16,720 bases of DNA. It comes from DASYZQ01 sp035946175 (GTDB lineage Bacteria > Patescibacteriota > Saccharimonadia > Saccharimonadales > UBA4665). The position numbers and the translations under genes were made by a program. Positions 6,660-14,453 of the stretch are shown here, piece by piece. Numbering within the stretch: position 1 is the stretch's first letter; the number at the start of each line of letters is the position of its first letter. A model generated the notes under the pieces. That model had not been told where the DNA came from, ran no database searches, and was given only the letters and a program-made list of their open reading frames with translations. Where the stretch lies: NCBI GenBank assembly GCA_035946175.1, contig DASYZQ010000034.1, positions 1 to 16,720 on the forward strand, given 5' to 3'.

Positions 6660-7703
6660 ATGGATCACCAAAAACTAGAAGCTGCTGCCAAGAAACTCGC
6701 AGTGCCTGGTAGGGGATTGCTTGCTGCGGATGAGAGCGAGAAAACCTGCAAAAAACGCTTTGATGCTGTCGGAGTGGAATGTACTGAAGCAACACGGCAG
6801 GAGTATCGGGAGCTACTGTTTACTACTCCGGATGCTGCGTCGTTTTTAAACGGAATTATTCTGTTCGATGAGACGTTCTGGCAGGCAACACGGCAGGGTG
6901 AACCATTCCGCCAGCTATTGGCTAACCAGGGCATTGATCCTGGTATCAAAGTGGATAAAGGCCTGATCAACCTACCAGGGTTTGCCAACGAAAAGGTCTC
7001 CCAGGGACTTGATGGATTGCCGGAGCGGATGATCAACTATGCCGGCAATAATGCCATATTCGCCAAGTGGCGTGGGGTTATCACGATCGGAGATGGTATC
7101 CCGACTGATGAGTGTATCGGCGCTAATACGTTCGTACTGGCTCGCTATGCACGCATCTGTCAAGACGCCGGGATTGTGCCGATTGTGGAACCAGAAGTGC
7201 TCTACGATGGGCATCACACTATAGAGCAGTGTGAACAAGTGATGGGCCATACTTTCGATATACTCTTCCAAACCATGCATGCCTTCCGTGTACATCTACC
7301 CGGCGCTGTGTTGAAAACAAGCATGGTCCTGCCCGGTAAAGACAGTGGGATGGAGATGGACCACGAAGTGGTAGCTGAACGAACTGCCCGAGTGCTTCGT
7401 GAGCATGTGCCACAAGAGCTTGGCGGAGTCGTTTTCTTAAGCGGGGGCCAGACTCCGAAAGATGCGTTTATAAACCTTAATCGGATTGCCAAACGCGGAC
7501 CGTATCCTTGGGGACTAACCTTTTCATACTCCAGAGCCCTACAGGATCCAGTTCTGAAAACGTGGGCACAAAATCGACAAGACCGGACTATAGCACAAAG
7601 AGTTTTCCATCGGCAACTTGAGCAAGCTGCTGCTGCTAGCAAGGGCGAGCTTGATGAGGCCCAACTGACTGAAACAGAGATAGCCGCTCAGTCACAGGAT
7701 TAG
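6660..7703 (+). CDS. fba: Fructose-bisphosphate aldolase, class I (Schiff-base type)
   Basis: A 347-residue enzyme of the classical class I type known from animals and plants and less common in bacteria. It splits fructose 1,6-bisphosphate into dihydroxyacetone phosphate and glyceraldehyde 3-phosphate without a metal. Diagnostic parts are GRGLLAADESEKT (residues 18-29), FAKWRGV with Lys136, PIVEPEVL with Glu177 and Glu179, the Schiff-base Lys219 in VLKTSMVLPG, and the phosphate-binding FLSGGQTP. I chose ATG 6660 rather than the in-frame TTG 6645, because the family N-terminus aligns from MDHQKLEAAAKKL and a weak GAAAG lies 8 nt upstream. It follows transketolase by 65 bp on the same strand. 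Because no transaldolase is visible, the aldolase may also handle C7 bisphosphates, but that is inference. The C-terminal tail (EAQLTETEIAAQSQD) is acidic and lacks the vertebrate-type terminal Tyr. Confidence 0.95.
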   Translation: MDHQKLEAAAKKLAVPGRGLLAADESEKTCKKRFDAVGVECTEATRQEYRELLFTTPDAASFLNGIILFDETFWQATRQGEPFRQLLANQGIDPGIKVDKGLINLPGFANEKVSQGLDGLPERMINYAGNNAIFAKWRGVITIGDGIPTDECIGANTFVLARYARICQDAGIVPIVEPEVLYDGHHTIEQCEQVMGHTFDILFQTMHAFRVHLPGAVLKTSMVLPGKDSGMEMDHEVVAERTARVLREHVPQELGGVVFLSGGQTPKDAFINLNRIAKRGPYPWGLTFSYSRALQDPVLKTWAQNRQDRTIAQRVFHRQLEQAAAASKGELDEAQLTETEIAAQSQD

Positions 7704-7753
7704 CTCTTAAGGCGGCAATCGCGTATCAGAAGCAACTAGTATTAACTGCGACG

Positions 7754-8107
7754 TTAAGCTTTTTGTGGATCAGGGGTGGTATCATTAGTTGGCTCTGACA
7801 ACTCAGCATTTCTACGCACTACAGCGAATTTCCTTAGCCCGGTAGTCCCGAGAGACATACTTCCAGGGGGGGTTGTGTCAACGGTGACATCCAGAGTGGT
7901 TACTATGTCTGCTCCCTGCTCGTTCAGCTGTCCGAGAAAATTGTTTAATTGGTCAAGGGCTTGTTGGGGACGCACAGGCAATATTTCGCCATAGTTACCT
8001 CTGGTTCCGATTTCCGGGAATGCCACCGCACTGAGCCCCATAGGCAGTGAGGGAATTGGTTCGCCGCCACTCGGGGTCTCATTCGGGCTAGGTTGAGTTT
8101 CTTGCAT
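7754..8107 (-). CDS. Unrecognised small protein (117 aa)
   Basis: I do not recognise this protein. Its start is supported by an upstream AGGA 7 nt before the ATG (8107) and an extended -10 box 23 nt before it. The first 30 residues and the last 20 are Pro/Thr/Asn/Glu-rich and probably disordered. The centre (about 38-96) is a compact segment containing ALDQLNNFLGQLNEQGADIVTTLDVTVD and GLRKFAVVRRN. The helix-then-strands order resembles a small alpha/beta domain. It has no signal peptide or membrane span. It is convergent with the aldolase gene (50-bp gap) and divergent from the sugar-kinase gene. Confidence 0.7.
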   Translation of the reverse strand: MQETQPSPNETPSGGEPIPSLPMGLSAVAFPEIGTRGNYGEILPVRPQQALDQLNNFLGQLNEQGADIVTTLDVTVDTTPPGSMSLGTTGLRKFAVVRRNAELSEPTNDTTPDPQKA

Positions 8108-8130
8108 GTACTTTTCCTACTACTAATCTC

Positions 8131-8139
8131 AGTATAGCA
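8131..8139 (-). promoter_or_regulatory. Extended -10 promoter for the 117-residue protein
   Basis: On the minus strand the bases read TGCTATACT, that is TGC followed by TATACT, a strong extended -10 box. The predicted start near 8124 leaves a leader of about 17 nt that contains the AGGA ribosome binding site. Confidence 0.5.
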
Positions 8140-8199
8140 TTTGGGAGTTTCGCTTTTCAAGAGCCGAAGGCGCTTGCCAAAACTACAACTGACGAGCTA

Positions 8200-8208
8200 T
8201 GCTACAGT
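8200..8208 (+). promoter_or_regulatory. Extended -10 promoter for the PfkB-family kinase
   Basis: TGC (8200-8202) plus TACAGT (8203-8208) gives an extended -10 box. The predicted start near 8215 leaves a leader of about 45 nt. GAGAG at 8250-8254 is a weak ribosome binding site candidate 5 nt before the ATG. A second -10-like CATAAT lies at 8218-8223. Confidence 0.45.
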
Positions 8209-8259
8209 AAGCATAAACATAATTAGTCGCCCACGAGGGGATTTATTGCGAGAGACATC

Positions 8260-9273
8260 ATGGACGAGACGAACTATCCTTTTGAGATTATGAGTGTCGG
8301 CGACGTTGTCACAGATTGCTTTATACGGCTGCTTGAGGATGAGGCTAAGACCTACCAGGATGAAAATGGCCAACGATGGCTGGCAATGCAGTATGGTACT
8401 AAACTACCATTCGATCATGCCGAAGTAATTGAGGGTGTTGGTAATGCTGGTAATGCCGCCGTATCGAGCGCGCGTCTTGGGCTAAAGACCGCTTTTGCTA
8501 CTAATGTTGGTGGTGATCAGCAAGGTCGGGATATTATTGGCGCACTTCACAAAAACGGCGTGGATACCCGCTTCGTACGGGTTAATCCTGGCAATAAGAG
8601 CAATTACCATTACGTACTGTGGTATAAGGAAGAGCGGACCATCCTTATCAAGCATGAGGAATACGAATACCACTGGCCGCACCTGCGCCCATCCGAAATG
8701 CCCCGCTGGCTATATTTCAGCTCAGTGAGTGAACACGCCATCGATTTCCATGATCAGGTATCTGATTGGCTCGATGAACATCCTGATGTGAAATTGGCGT
8801 TTCAGCCGGGCACCTTCCAGATGGCGGCGGGTACGGACCGTTTACGCCGCATTTACCAGCGGTCTGAGGTGCTCATACTCAATCGCGAGGAAGCAGTCAC
8901 CGTTGGTGGTGGGAATCATGATGATCTGCATGATCTTTTGAATCGGCTGCACGCGCTTGGGCCTAAGGTAGTAGTAATAACCGACGGACCAGCAGGCGCC
9001 TACGCCAGCGATGGCAATGAGCGGCTGAAAATGCCACTGTATCCTGACCCGGCACCACCATATGAACGGACCGGCGCAGGTGATGCCTTTGCCTCGACTT
9101 TTGTTGCCGTGCTTATCAAGGGGAAAAATCTCGATGAAGCGCTTCGTTGGGCTCCGATTAACTCGATGAGTGTCGTTCAGAAGGTCGGTGCTCAGGCAGG
9201 ACTTCTCAATGAGAATCAACTGAAAAGTTACCTCCAGAACGCGCCGGAGTGGTATCATCCAGATCCGTTTTAG
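8260..9273 (+). CDS. PfkB-family carbohydrate/nucleoside kinase
   Basis: A 337-residue ribokinase-fold kinase that transfers phosphate from ATP to a sugar or nucleoside hydroxyl. Visible family features are the N-terminal strand IMSVGDVVTDCF (10-21), the substrate-side glycine motif GVGNAGNAAVSSARLG (59-74), the NxxE-type segment LNREEA (207-212), TDGPAGAY (241-248) near the nucleotide, and the C-terminal signature RTGAGDAFAS (270-279). In that signature GAGD supplies the anion hole and the catalytic base Asp275. The residue before TGAGD is Arg rather than the common Asp. The unusual insert at about 30-50 (TYQDENGQRWLAMQYGTKLPF) fits a lid. Substrate cannot be read from sequence: ribose, adenosine, or fructose 6-phosphate (as in PfkB) are all possible. 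The cluster context makes a sugar or ribose entry point to the pentose phosphate route attractive, as no classical phosphofructokinase is seen. Confidence 0.88.
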   Translation: MDETNYPFEIMSVGDVVTDCFIRLLEDEAKTYQDENGQRWLAMQYGTKLPFDHAEVIEGVGNAGNAAVSSARLGLKTAFATNVGGDQQGRDIIGALHKNGVDTRFVRVNPGNKSNYHYVLWYKEERTILIKHEEYEYHWPHLRPSEMPRWLYFSSVSEHAIDFHDQVSDWLDEHPDVKLAFQPGTFQMAAGTDRLRRIYQRSEVLILNREEAVTVGGGNHDDLHDLLNRLHALGPKVVVITDGPAGAYASDGNERLKMPLYPDPAPPYERTGAGDAFASTFVAVLIKGKNLDEALRWAPINSMSVVQKVGAQAGLLNENQLKSYLQNAPEWYHPDPF

Positions 9274-9331
9274 GATTATTCATGAGGATTGTGAGACGCG
9301 GTCCGGCATGCTGGTTAGACAATGCCGCTTG

Positions 9332-9340
9332 TGCTAATCT
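9332..9340 (+). promoter_or_regulatory. Possible extended -10 promoter before the 410-residue gene
   Basis: TGC (9332-9334) plus TAATCT (9335-9340) makes an extended -10-like box 8 nt before the ATG at 9349, which again implies a leaderless mRNA. It supports ATG 9349 over the in-frame ATG 9322, which lies upstream of this box. Confidence 0.38.
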
Positions 9341-9348
9341 GTAAATAT

Positions 9349-10581
9349 ATGACCAAGTATTTATCTCGGACCTTGGGCGCGACTGAACCAGATTTTTCAC
9401 AAACGATTGCCGAATTAGAGCGAGCTAGTGGTCATCCCAGTGCCGATATTCGGTTGAGTAGTGAATTGCGACAGCGTATCCGCACGAAAGTAGCAGCCTT
9501 GGGACTTGATCCTAACGACACTACGGGTGAAGAACTCTACGGTGCACTCTGTGAACGCTTGAGGCATGATGATGAGCTAGTAAAGGCGGCCCTCCATCTA
9601 GGCGACCAAGCTTCACCGGTCGACGTCAGCCAGGCTATCTGCAATTTTCTAGAAGGCCGGAACACAACAAAAGTTTTTGTGCTCAAAGCTAGCGTGGCAC
9701 GACGCCTCTTGAAAAAACATCCGCCGAAGCTGGCCATGAAACAGCTTGGATACCGATCGCTTGATTCGATGCTCAAACGTGAAGCTCCGGCGCTGATCTA
9801 TGCTGCAGCCGTAATCGCAGAATCGACACACTGGCACGACCGCTTTCGAACCAGCTATAGTGCGCTCCACCCGAGCGATTTTGAACTCCGAGCCATGGAC
9901 CTCCATTGTCCTAAAACAGTACGGTGGCAAACATGTGCGAAGACTTACTCAAGGACTGCCCGCCAAAACATATTATGCTTTCGGGAACTCGGAAGCATTG
10001 TACTTCTGCCCACTGATGAACAAGTTGATGGGTTTGCTATAGTAACGCTGTTGTTCGCTCTAGAGTCCATGAACGATATCCGGGCTCATAGTTCATTTGT
10101 CAAGCTTAATCAGGTCAAACCGGATTTCGGCCATATCATACAGCTCAGTAGCCATAGCGATCCGCGCATAGTGGCAAAATTAGCCGATCAGCCATTATCG
10201 TGGTCGATGGTCCAACATTACTATGGCCAGCACCCTGATCACCGGACAACGGCTTTTGAACCGCATGTCCAAGCCGAAGACCTCCAATGGCATAATGCTG
10301 AAGACGCCCTTGCAGATCTGGAGCCCAGTCTCGCCTTCTGGCGAGATACCCAATGTTTGGGTCTACTGGATGGAGACGCACCGGTCTCGATGAATGTACT
10401 GGATGTAGCACTTAACTACTGTAATCATCTACCGTTCCCGCAGCGAGTAGTTCGTTTTCTGCGAAGCAACGTTTGGCATGAACTTATGAATAATTACCTT
10501 GACCAGAATAATTTGGAAATGGCGCTCCAGGATCAACTATCCGCCGGGCTAATAAGCGAACCGGCGGCTATAGAATCGTAG
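9349..10581 (+). CDS. Unrecognised protein (410 aa)
   Basis: I do not recognise this protein. I chose ATG 9349 because an extended -10-like box ends 8 nt before it; an in-frame ATG 9322 would add nine residues. The N-terminal part (1-85) is helical and charged, including LSSELRQRIRTKVAALGLDPNDTTGEELYGALCERLRHDDELVKAAL. Residues 95-160 are basic (SVARRLLKKHPPKLAMKQLGYRSLDSMLKR). The rest has many His and Trp residues and reads as a mixed fold. There is no signal peptide or membrane span. The basic middle could bind nucleic acid, but no named DNA-binding motif is visible. The SLOG-family gene starts 25 nt after its stop. Confidence 0.82.
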   Translation: MTKYLSRTLGATEPDFSQTIAELERASGHPSADIRLSSELRQRIRTKVAALGLDPNDTTGEELYGALCERLRHDDELVKAALHLGDQASPVDVSQAICNFLEGRNTTKVFVLKASVARRLLKKHPPKLAMKQLGYRSLDSMLKREAPALIYAAAVIAESTHWHDRFRTSYSALHPSDFELRAMDLHCPKTVRWQTCAKTYSRTARQNILCFRELGSIVLLPTDEQVDGFAIVTLLFALESMNDIRAHSSFVKLNQVKPDFGHIIQLSSHSDPRIVAKLADQPLSWSMVQHYYGQHPDHRTTAFEPHVQAEDLQWHNAEDALADLEPSLAFWRDTQCLGLLDGDAPVSMNVLDVALNYCNHLPFPQRVVRFLRSNVWHELMNNYLDQNNLEMALQDQLSAGLISEPAAIES

Positions 10582-10594
10582 GTAAGTGTAGTAC

Positions 10595-10600
10595 CATAAT
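10595..10600 (+). promoter_or_regulatory. Possible -10 box of the SLOG-family gene
   Basis: CATAAT ends 6 nt before the ATG at 10607, a position that predicts a transcript starting at the start codon. No SD is present. No -35 box is evident, so the gene might instead be co-transcribed with the preceding gene 25 nt upstream. Confidence 0.35.
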
Positions 10601-10606
10601 AAGCAT

Positions 10607-11263
10607 ATGCAGGAAGAACAAAAACGATTGGCCAGTTTCCGCTACTCAATTTGCGTATCTGGGGCTGCGGCTGGAGCAACAGTCGGTGAAGGTGCCGACA
10701 AGGCAGCCAAGCTTGGCGAATCTGTCGCCCGGGCTGGTCACATACTGACAACTGGCGCCACAGTCGGGCTGCCTTACTATGCAGCGTACGGTGCCAAGCA
10801 GGCACATGGTATGAGCATTGGCTTTTCACCAGCAACAAGCCTTAGAGAACATATCCGGAAGTACCGCTTGCCGCATGATGTCTTCGACTTTATAAATTTC
10901 ACCGGCCGCGACTATGCCGGTAGAGACCTGTATTTAGTACAGTCGAGTGATGCGATAGTTACCATTGGTGGACGGATTGGCAGTCTGCAGGAATTTGCCT
11001 CAGCACTTGAGGCCCACAAACCATGTGGCGTGCTGCTTGGTAGCGGCGGAACGGCCGATTTAATCCCCAAGTTGATTGAGCTATTGCACCCCTTGCCTTC
11101 GGGGCATGCTATCATCTTCGAACGAGACCCCGCTGTCTTAATACACAAGATTATCGAAGTACTTGACGAGAAGTATGCGGATATTCGCGAGCAGATGAAA
11201 CACGATGAGTATTGGTTTATGCGCCAAAGCTCTATCCGCAAGGCGTCGACCCATGAAGGATAA
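10607..11263 (+). CDS. SLOG/LOG-family Rossmann-fold protein
   Basis: A 218-residue protein of the SLOG superfamily, which includes LOG-type (lysine decarboxylase-like) nucleotide hydrolases and DprA-like nucleotide binders. It opens with a Rossmann strand and loop SICVSGAAAGATVGEGA (14-30), then LGESVARAGHILTTGATVGLPYYAAYGA (36-63), and the diagnostic glycine loop IVTIGGRIGSLQEFASAL (117-134), equivalent to PGGxGTxxE of LOG enzymes. The Pro-Gly-Gly start is IGG, and Glu129 is present. Residues 138-183 resemble the usual C-terminal strand and helix. True LOG proteins release cytokinin bases from nucleotides. Members without the exact PGGxGTxxE motif often have unknown nucleotide substrates, so I do not assign a reaction. 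Confidence 0.8.
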   Translation: MQEEQKRLASFRYSICVSGAAAGATVGEGADKAAKLGESVARAGHILTTGATVGLPYYAAYGAKQAHGMSIGFSPATSLREHIRKYRLPHDVFDFINFTGRDYAGRDLYLVQSSDAIVTIGGRIGSLQEFASALEAHKPCGVLLGSGGTADLIPKLIELLHPLPSGHAIIFERDPAVLIHKIIEVLDEKYADIREQMKHDEYWFMRQSSIRKASTHEG

Positions 11264-11335
11264 TGCCCTAATTTAATCCTGTTCTAGTCGGTTGCGTCAT
11301 TTCCTGAATTACTGGCATAGCGTTGTCAATTTCCT

Positions 11336-11341
11336 TACAAT
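11336..11341 (+). promoter_or_regulatory. Possible -10 box of uvrB
   Basis: TACAAT ends 6 nt before the uvrB ATG at 11348. The gap reads GGTGGA, so a very weak GGTGGA ribosome site is possible, but the placement mainly suggests a leaderless transcript. TTGTCA at 11323-11328 is only 7 bp upstream of it, too close to be its -35. Confidence 0.4.
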
Positions 11342-11347
11342 GGTGGA

Positions 11348-13312
11348 ATGACAGATTTTCATTTAGAGAGCAATTATGAGCCGCTTGGCGATCAGCCGAC
11401 GGCCATTGCTAAGCTAACTGAGGGGTTACGGGCAGGTCAAAAAAACCAGGTACTCCTGGGAGCAACTGGCACCGGCAAGACATTCACGAGTGCCTGTCTA
11501 ATTCAAAATGTGCAGCGTCCTACATTGGTTCTAAGTCACAACAAGACACTAGCCGCACAGCTGTACAACGAGTACAAACGCTTCTTTCCAAATAACGCTG
11601 TGCATTACTTTGTCAGCTATTTCGATTATTACCAACCAGAAGCATATATACCACGAAGTGACACGTATATAGAGAAGGATAGCGACATAAACGAAGAAAT
11701 TGATCGTTTGCGTCACGCTGCTACTGATGCACTGCTGACTCGCCGCGATGTTATCATTGTGGCTAGCGTCAGCTGTATTTATGGCATCGGCTCGCCATCT
11801 GACTACCGAGATTTGAGGGTGACATTAAAAGCTGGAGAACGGCGTTTTAGGGACAAGCTGCTGCGCCACCTGACCGATATACAGTATCAAAGAAATGATA
11901 TCGATTTCCACCGGGGTACTTTTCGAGTACGCGGTGATGTCGTAGATATATTTCCAGCCAGTGAGGAAATTGCCTATCGGGTAGAGTTCTTTGGCGATGA
12001 AGTCGAACGTATCACTAAGGTCGACCCCCTAACTGGTGAAGTATTGAATCGTCCCGCAGAGGTTACCATCTTTCCCGGCAGTCACTATGTGACACCATAC
12101 GAGAAATTGAAGCTGGCACTTGGCAAGATACAGGGGGAGCTTGAGGAGCGTACTGCGCAGTTTAAAAAAGACGGCAAGTTACTGGAAGCCCAGCGACTGC
12201 AGCAACGCACCAAGTTTGATCTTGAGATGCTTGAGCAAACAGGTTTTGTTAAAGGTATTGAGAATTACAGCCGGTATCTGACGGAACGAGAGGTCGGAGA
12301 GCAACCGGCGACTCTTCTGGACTATTTCCCAGACGACTATTTGCTGCTCATTGATGAATCGCATATGACAATTCCTCAGATCCGTGGGATGTACAATGGT
12401 GACCGGGCTCGCAAAGAGGTGCTCATTGAGTATGGTTTCCGATTACCGAGCGCCCTGGACAATCGCCCGCTTACCTTCACGGAATTTGAACGGCATGTAA
12501 ACCAGGTTGTCTATACTTCGGCAACCCCTGCCGAATATGAGTTAAGTCGAAGTCCCGAGGCCATTCAACAGATCATTCGACCGACAGGATTACTCGACCC
12601 GGTGATTGAAGTTCGGCCTATTGATGGCCAAATTGATGACCTTCTGGCAGAAATCCGTACCACTGTTGAAAAAACCCAGCGGGTACTTGTTACCACATTG
12701 ACAAAGCGTATGGCCGAGGACCTCAGTGAGTATTTAAAAGAAGTGGGAGTTAAGGTTGCATATTTGCATAGCGATATAGACACACTGGAGCGAACAGACA
12801 TCTTACGTGATCTGCGGCTGGGTACCTACGACGTTCTGGTTGGCATCAACCTGCTACGGGAGGGTCTGGACTTGCCGGAGGTGAGTCTGGTGGCAATACT
12901 CGATGCAGATAAGGAGGGATTCTTGCGTTCTACCCAAGCTTTGATCCAAACTGTCGGGCGGGCGGCTCGGCACGTCGAAGGACGAGTCATCATGTACGCT
13001 GACAATGTTACTGATAGCATGAAGCGAACGATTGATGAGACCGATCGCCGCCGCGAAATGCAGCAGGCCTACAATGAGGAGCACAACGTCACCCCGCGCA
13101 GTATTAGTAAGGCAATCGAAAAGGGGCTACGGCCTGACCTCCCCGAAGAAGCCAAGAAAGCCAAACTTGATCTGAAGAGGATCCCGAAAGACGAATATAG
13201 CTCACTGGTGCGCGATTTAACTGCGCAGATGGATTTAGCGGCCGCCAACCTCGAGTTCGAAAAGGCGGCTGAGCTGAGAGACATTATTACGGATATAAAG
13301 AAAAAGATGTAG
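11348..13312 (+). CDS. uvrB: UvrABC system protein B (excision nuclease subunit)
   Basis: Full-length UvrB of 654 residues, the usual length. UvrB receives damaged DNA from UvrA, verifies the lesion using its ATP-driven helicase-like motor, and recruits UvrC for incision. Visible parts are Walker A GATGTGKT (38-45), the beta-hairpin region YFDYYQPEAYIPRSDTYIEKD, the DESH box in LLLIDESHMTIPQIRG, helicase motif V/VI segments (GINLLREGLDLPEVSLVAILDADKEGFLRS and TVGRAARH), and a C-terminal UVR motif (about 617-652, LEFEKAAELRDIITDIKKK), which binds UvrC. uvrA and uvrC are not in the window. A 9-bp hairpin lies just after the stop. Confidence 0.98.
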   Translation: MTDFHLESNYEPLGDQPTAIAKLTEGLRAGQKNQVLLGATGTGKTFTSACLIQNVQRPTLVLSHNKTLAAQLYNEYKRFFPNNAVHYFVSYFDYYQPEAYIPRSDTYIEKDSDINEEIDRLRHAATDALLTRRDVIIVASVSCIYGIGSPSDYRDLRVTLKAGERRFRDKLLRHLTDIQYQRNDIDFHRGTFRVRGDVVDIFPASEEIAYRVEFFGDEVERITKVDPLTGEVLNRPAEVTIFPGSHYVTPYEKLKLALGKIQGELEERTAQFKKDGKLLEAQRLQQRTKFDLEMLEQTGFVKGIENYSRYLTEREVGEQPATLLDYFPDDYLLLIDESHMTIPQIRGMYNGDRARKEVLIEYGFRLPSALDNRPLTFTEFERHVNQVVYTSATPAEYELSRSPEAIQQIIRPTGLLDPVIEVRPIDGQIDDLLAEIRTTVEKTQRVLVTTLTKRMAEDLSEYLKEVGVKVAYLHSDIDTLERTDILRDLRLGTYDVLVGINLLREGLDLPEVSLVAILDADKEGFLRSTQALIQTVGRAARHVEGRVIMYADNVTDSMKRTIDETDRRREMQQAYNEEHNVTPRSISKAIEKGLRPDLPEEAKKAKLDLKRIPKDEYSSLVRDLTAQMDLAAANLEFEKAAELRDIITDIKKKM

Positions 13313-13317
13313 CTCGG

Positions 13318-13351
13318 TATCGGCAAAATAGCGTGCTGGTGATTGCCGATA
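13318..13351 (+). terminator. Hairpin downstream of uvrB
   Basis: TATCGGCAA (13318-13326) pairs perfectly with TTGCCGATA (13343-13351) across a 16-nt loop, starting 5 nt after the uvrB stop. No T-run follows, so it is a terminator-like or 3'-stabilising hairpin rather than a canonical intrinsic terminator. Confidence 0.45.
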
Positions 13352-13429
13352 GTGACGTATCAGATTATGGGGGGAGTAAGCCGTCTATTTTCAGGGGACC
13401 GGCAGGCAACGATGAGCTAATGAACTCTG

Positions 13430-13463
13430 GGATGTCTGAGAGGTCAGGATGTCTGAGAGGTCA
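13430..13463. repeat. Tandem duplication of a 17-bp unit
   Basis: GGATGTCTGAGAGGTCA occurs twice head to tail (13430-13446 and 13447-13463) without mismatches, followed by a degenerate tail (GATAGG). It lies in the noncoding gap (13313-13558) between uvrB and the insertion sequence, where I see no gene. It is probably a recent replication-slippage duplication. Confidence 0.85.
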
Positions 13464-13558
13464 GATAGGTTAATTATCATTGAAACTATCCCAGACTATC
13501 TTACACTGAATGTATAGAGAAAACAAGGTCACTGCCCTTACTCCACTGCTATATGTAG

Positions 13559-13584
13559 GTCATATGAACCCATTTCAAAACTCC
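13559..13584 (+). repeat. Left terminal inverted repeat of the IS5-family element
   Basis: It begins GTCATATGAACCC and continues into ATTTCAAAACTCC, matching the reverse complement of the right end except for one additional C. Confidence 0.85.
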
Positions 13585-13587
13585 TAA

Positions 13588-13610
13588 CCTCGTAGCGCCC
13601 AGATACGAGG
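13588..13610 (+). other. Hairpin inside the left end of the IS
   Basis: CCTCGTA (13588-13594) pairs with TACGAGG (13604-13610) around a 9-nt loop. It is the first of two consecutive hairpins between the left inverted repeat and the transposase start. Confidence 0.6.
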
Positions 13611-13611
13611 C

Positions 13612-13648
13612 GGAGTACCCTAATGTTGTAACGACAAGGGGGTACTCC
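13612..13648 (+). promoter_or_regulatory. Hairpin that buries the transposase ribosome binding site
   Basis: GGAGTACCC (13612-13620) pairs perfectly with GGGTACTCC (13640-13648). Inside the loop TTGT (13626-13629) can pair with ACAA (13634-13637). The SD-like AAGGGGG (13636-13642) lies in the 3' part and the ATG is at 13650, one base after the stem. The fold would hide the ribosome binding site, especially in transcripts entering from outside, a known way insertion sequences limit transposase synthesis. That role is inferred. Confidence 0.6.
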
Positions 13649-13649
13649 A

Positions 13650-14453
13650 ATGGGCAATGCTACGTTCTTTTTAGACCAAACACAATATGACTGGCTGGCC
13701 AGTCACTTGCCGGAACCAGTAGCTATGACTGGCCGCCCAGTCATACCAAACAATGAGCTGTTGAATGGCATATTGTTTGTTCTCAAGACCGGCTGCCGCT
13801 GGCAGGATATACCAGGCTCAGTCTGTAGCCATGGCTACAGTAGCTGTTGGCGAAGGCTTCACTTCTGGTGTAGTCGGGGCCAGTTAAAGCTCACGTGGCA
13901 ACGTATCCTGCTCCTGCTAGACCACCAGGGAAAGATTGACCTCAGTCTCGGTAATCTGGACGGCTCATTGGTGCAAGCACCGCAGTATGCCGGTGTTGGC
14001 TATGACTCTCAGCACCACCGCTACGGCACCAATATCTCCTTACTCACCGACAAGCAGGGTGTGCCACTGACCAATATGAACTTCAAGGGCAACCGGAACG
14101 ACATTACGTGTGCCGAGGCTACCATGAACAAGCTCCGAGTTGGTGCAAAACGACGGGTCAAGGAACTGAACGCCGACAAGGGATACGACAGTAAAACCTT
14201 CCGCACGCAGATGGCAAAGCGCGGCACCGTGACAAACATCCCGGAACGCAAGTTCAAACACCGACGGAAACGAGGCAGGAAGCCGCACATGAATAAGATA
14301 CAGTTCAAGTTCCGGGCGTTCGCTGAACGAGCCAATGCCTGGCTCAAATATTTCCGCAAGTTACGCTACCGTTGGGATAGAAAGCGAGCTATGTTTCAGG
14401 CACATGTAGACCTAGCCTGCATTTGTATCTGTATTCGACGGGTGGAGTTTTGA
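13650..14453 (+). CDS. IS5-family DDE transposase
   Basis: A 267-residue transposase with an N-terminal DUF4096-like domain (about 1-90), containing GRPVIPNNELLNGILFVLKTGCRWQDIP, and a catalytic RNase H-like domain. The likely DDE triad is Asp104 in NLDGSLVQA, Asp176 in LNADKGYDS, and Glu226 in FAERANAWLK, all in the expected order and context. A basic stretch at 200-215 (KFKHRRKRGRKPHMNK) probably contacts DNA. The frame is intact. The start is ATG 13650, right after a hairpin that contains its SD-like sequence. The gene nearly fills the element, ending just 5' of the right inverted repeat (the TGA overlaps it). Confidence 0.95.
   Translation: MGNATFFLDQTQYDWLASHLPEPVAMTGRPVIPNNELLNGILFVLKTGCRWQDIPGSVCSHGYSSCWRRLHFWCSRGQLKLTWQRILLLLDHQGKIDLSLGNLDGSLVQAPQYAGVGYDSQHHRYGTNISLLTDKQGVPLTNMNFKGNRNDITCAEATMNKLRVGAKRRVKELNADKGYDSKTFRTQMAKRGTVTNIPERKFKHRRKRGRKPHMNKIQFKFRAFAERANAWLKYFRKLRYRWDRKRAMFQAHVDLACICICIRRVEF

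Noticed and set aside
9322..9348. Upstream ATG 9322 as the start of the 410-residue gene
   Set aside because: An extended -10-like box lies between it and ATG 9349. Neither start has an SD, so the nearer ATG was preferred, with modest certainty.
13501..13520. TTACAC and TATAGA upstream of the IS as a transposase promoter
   Set aside because: The spacing between the hexamers is wrong and they lie outside the element.
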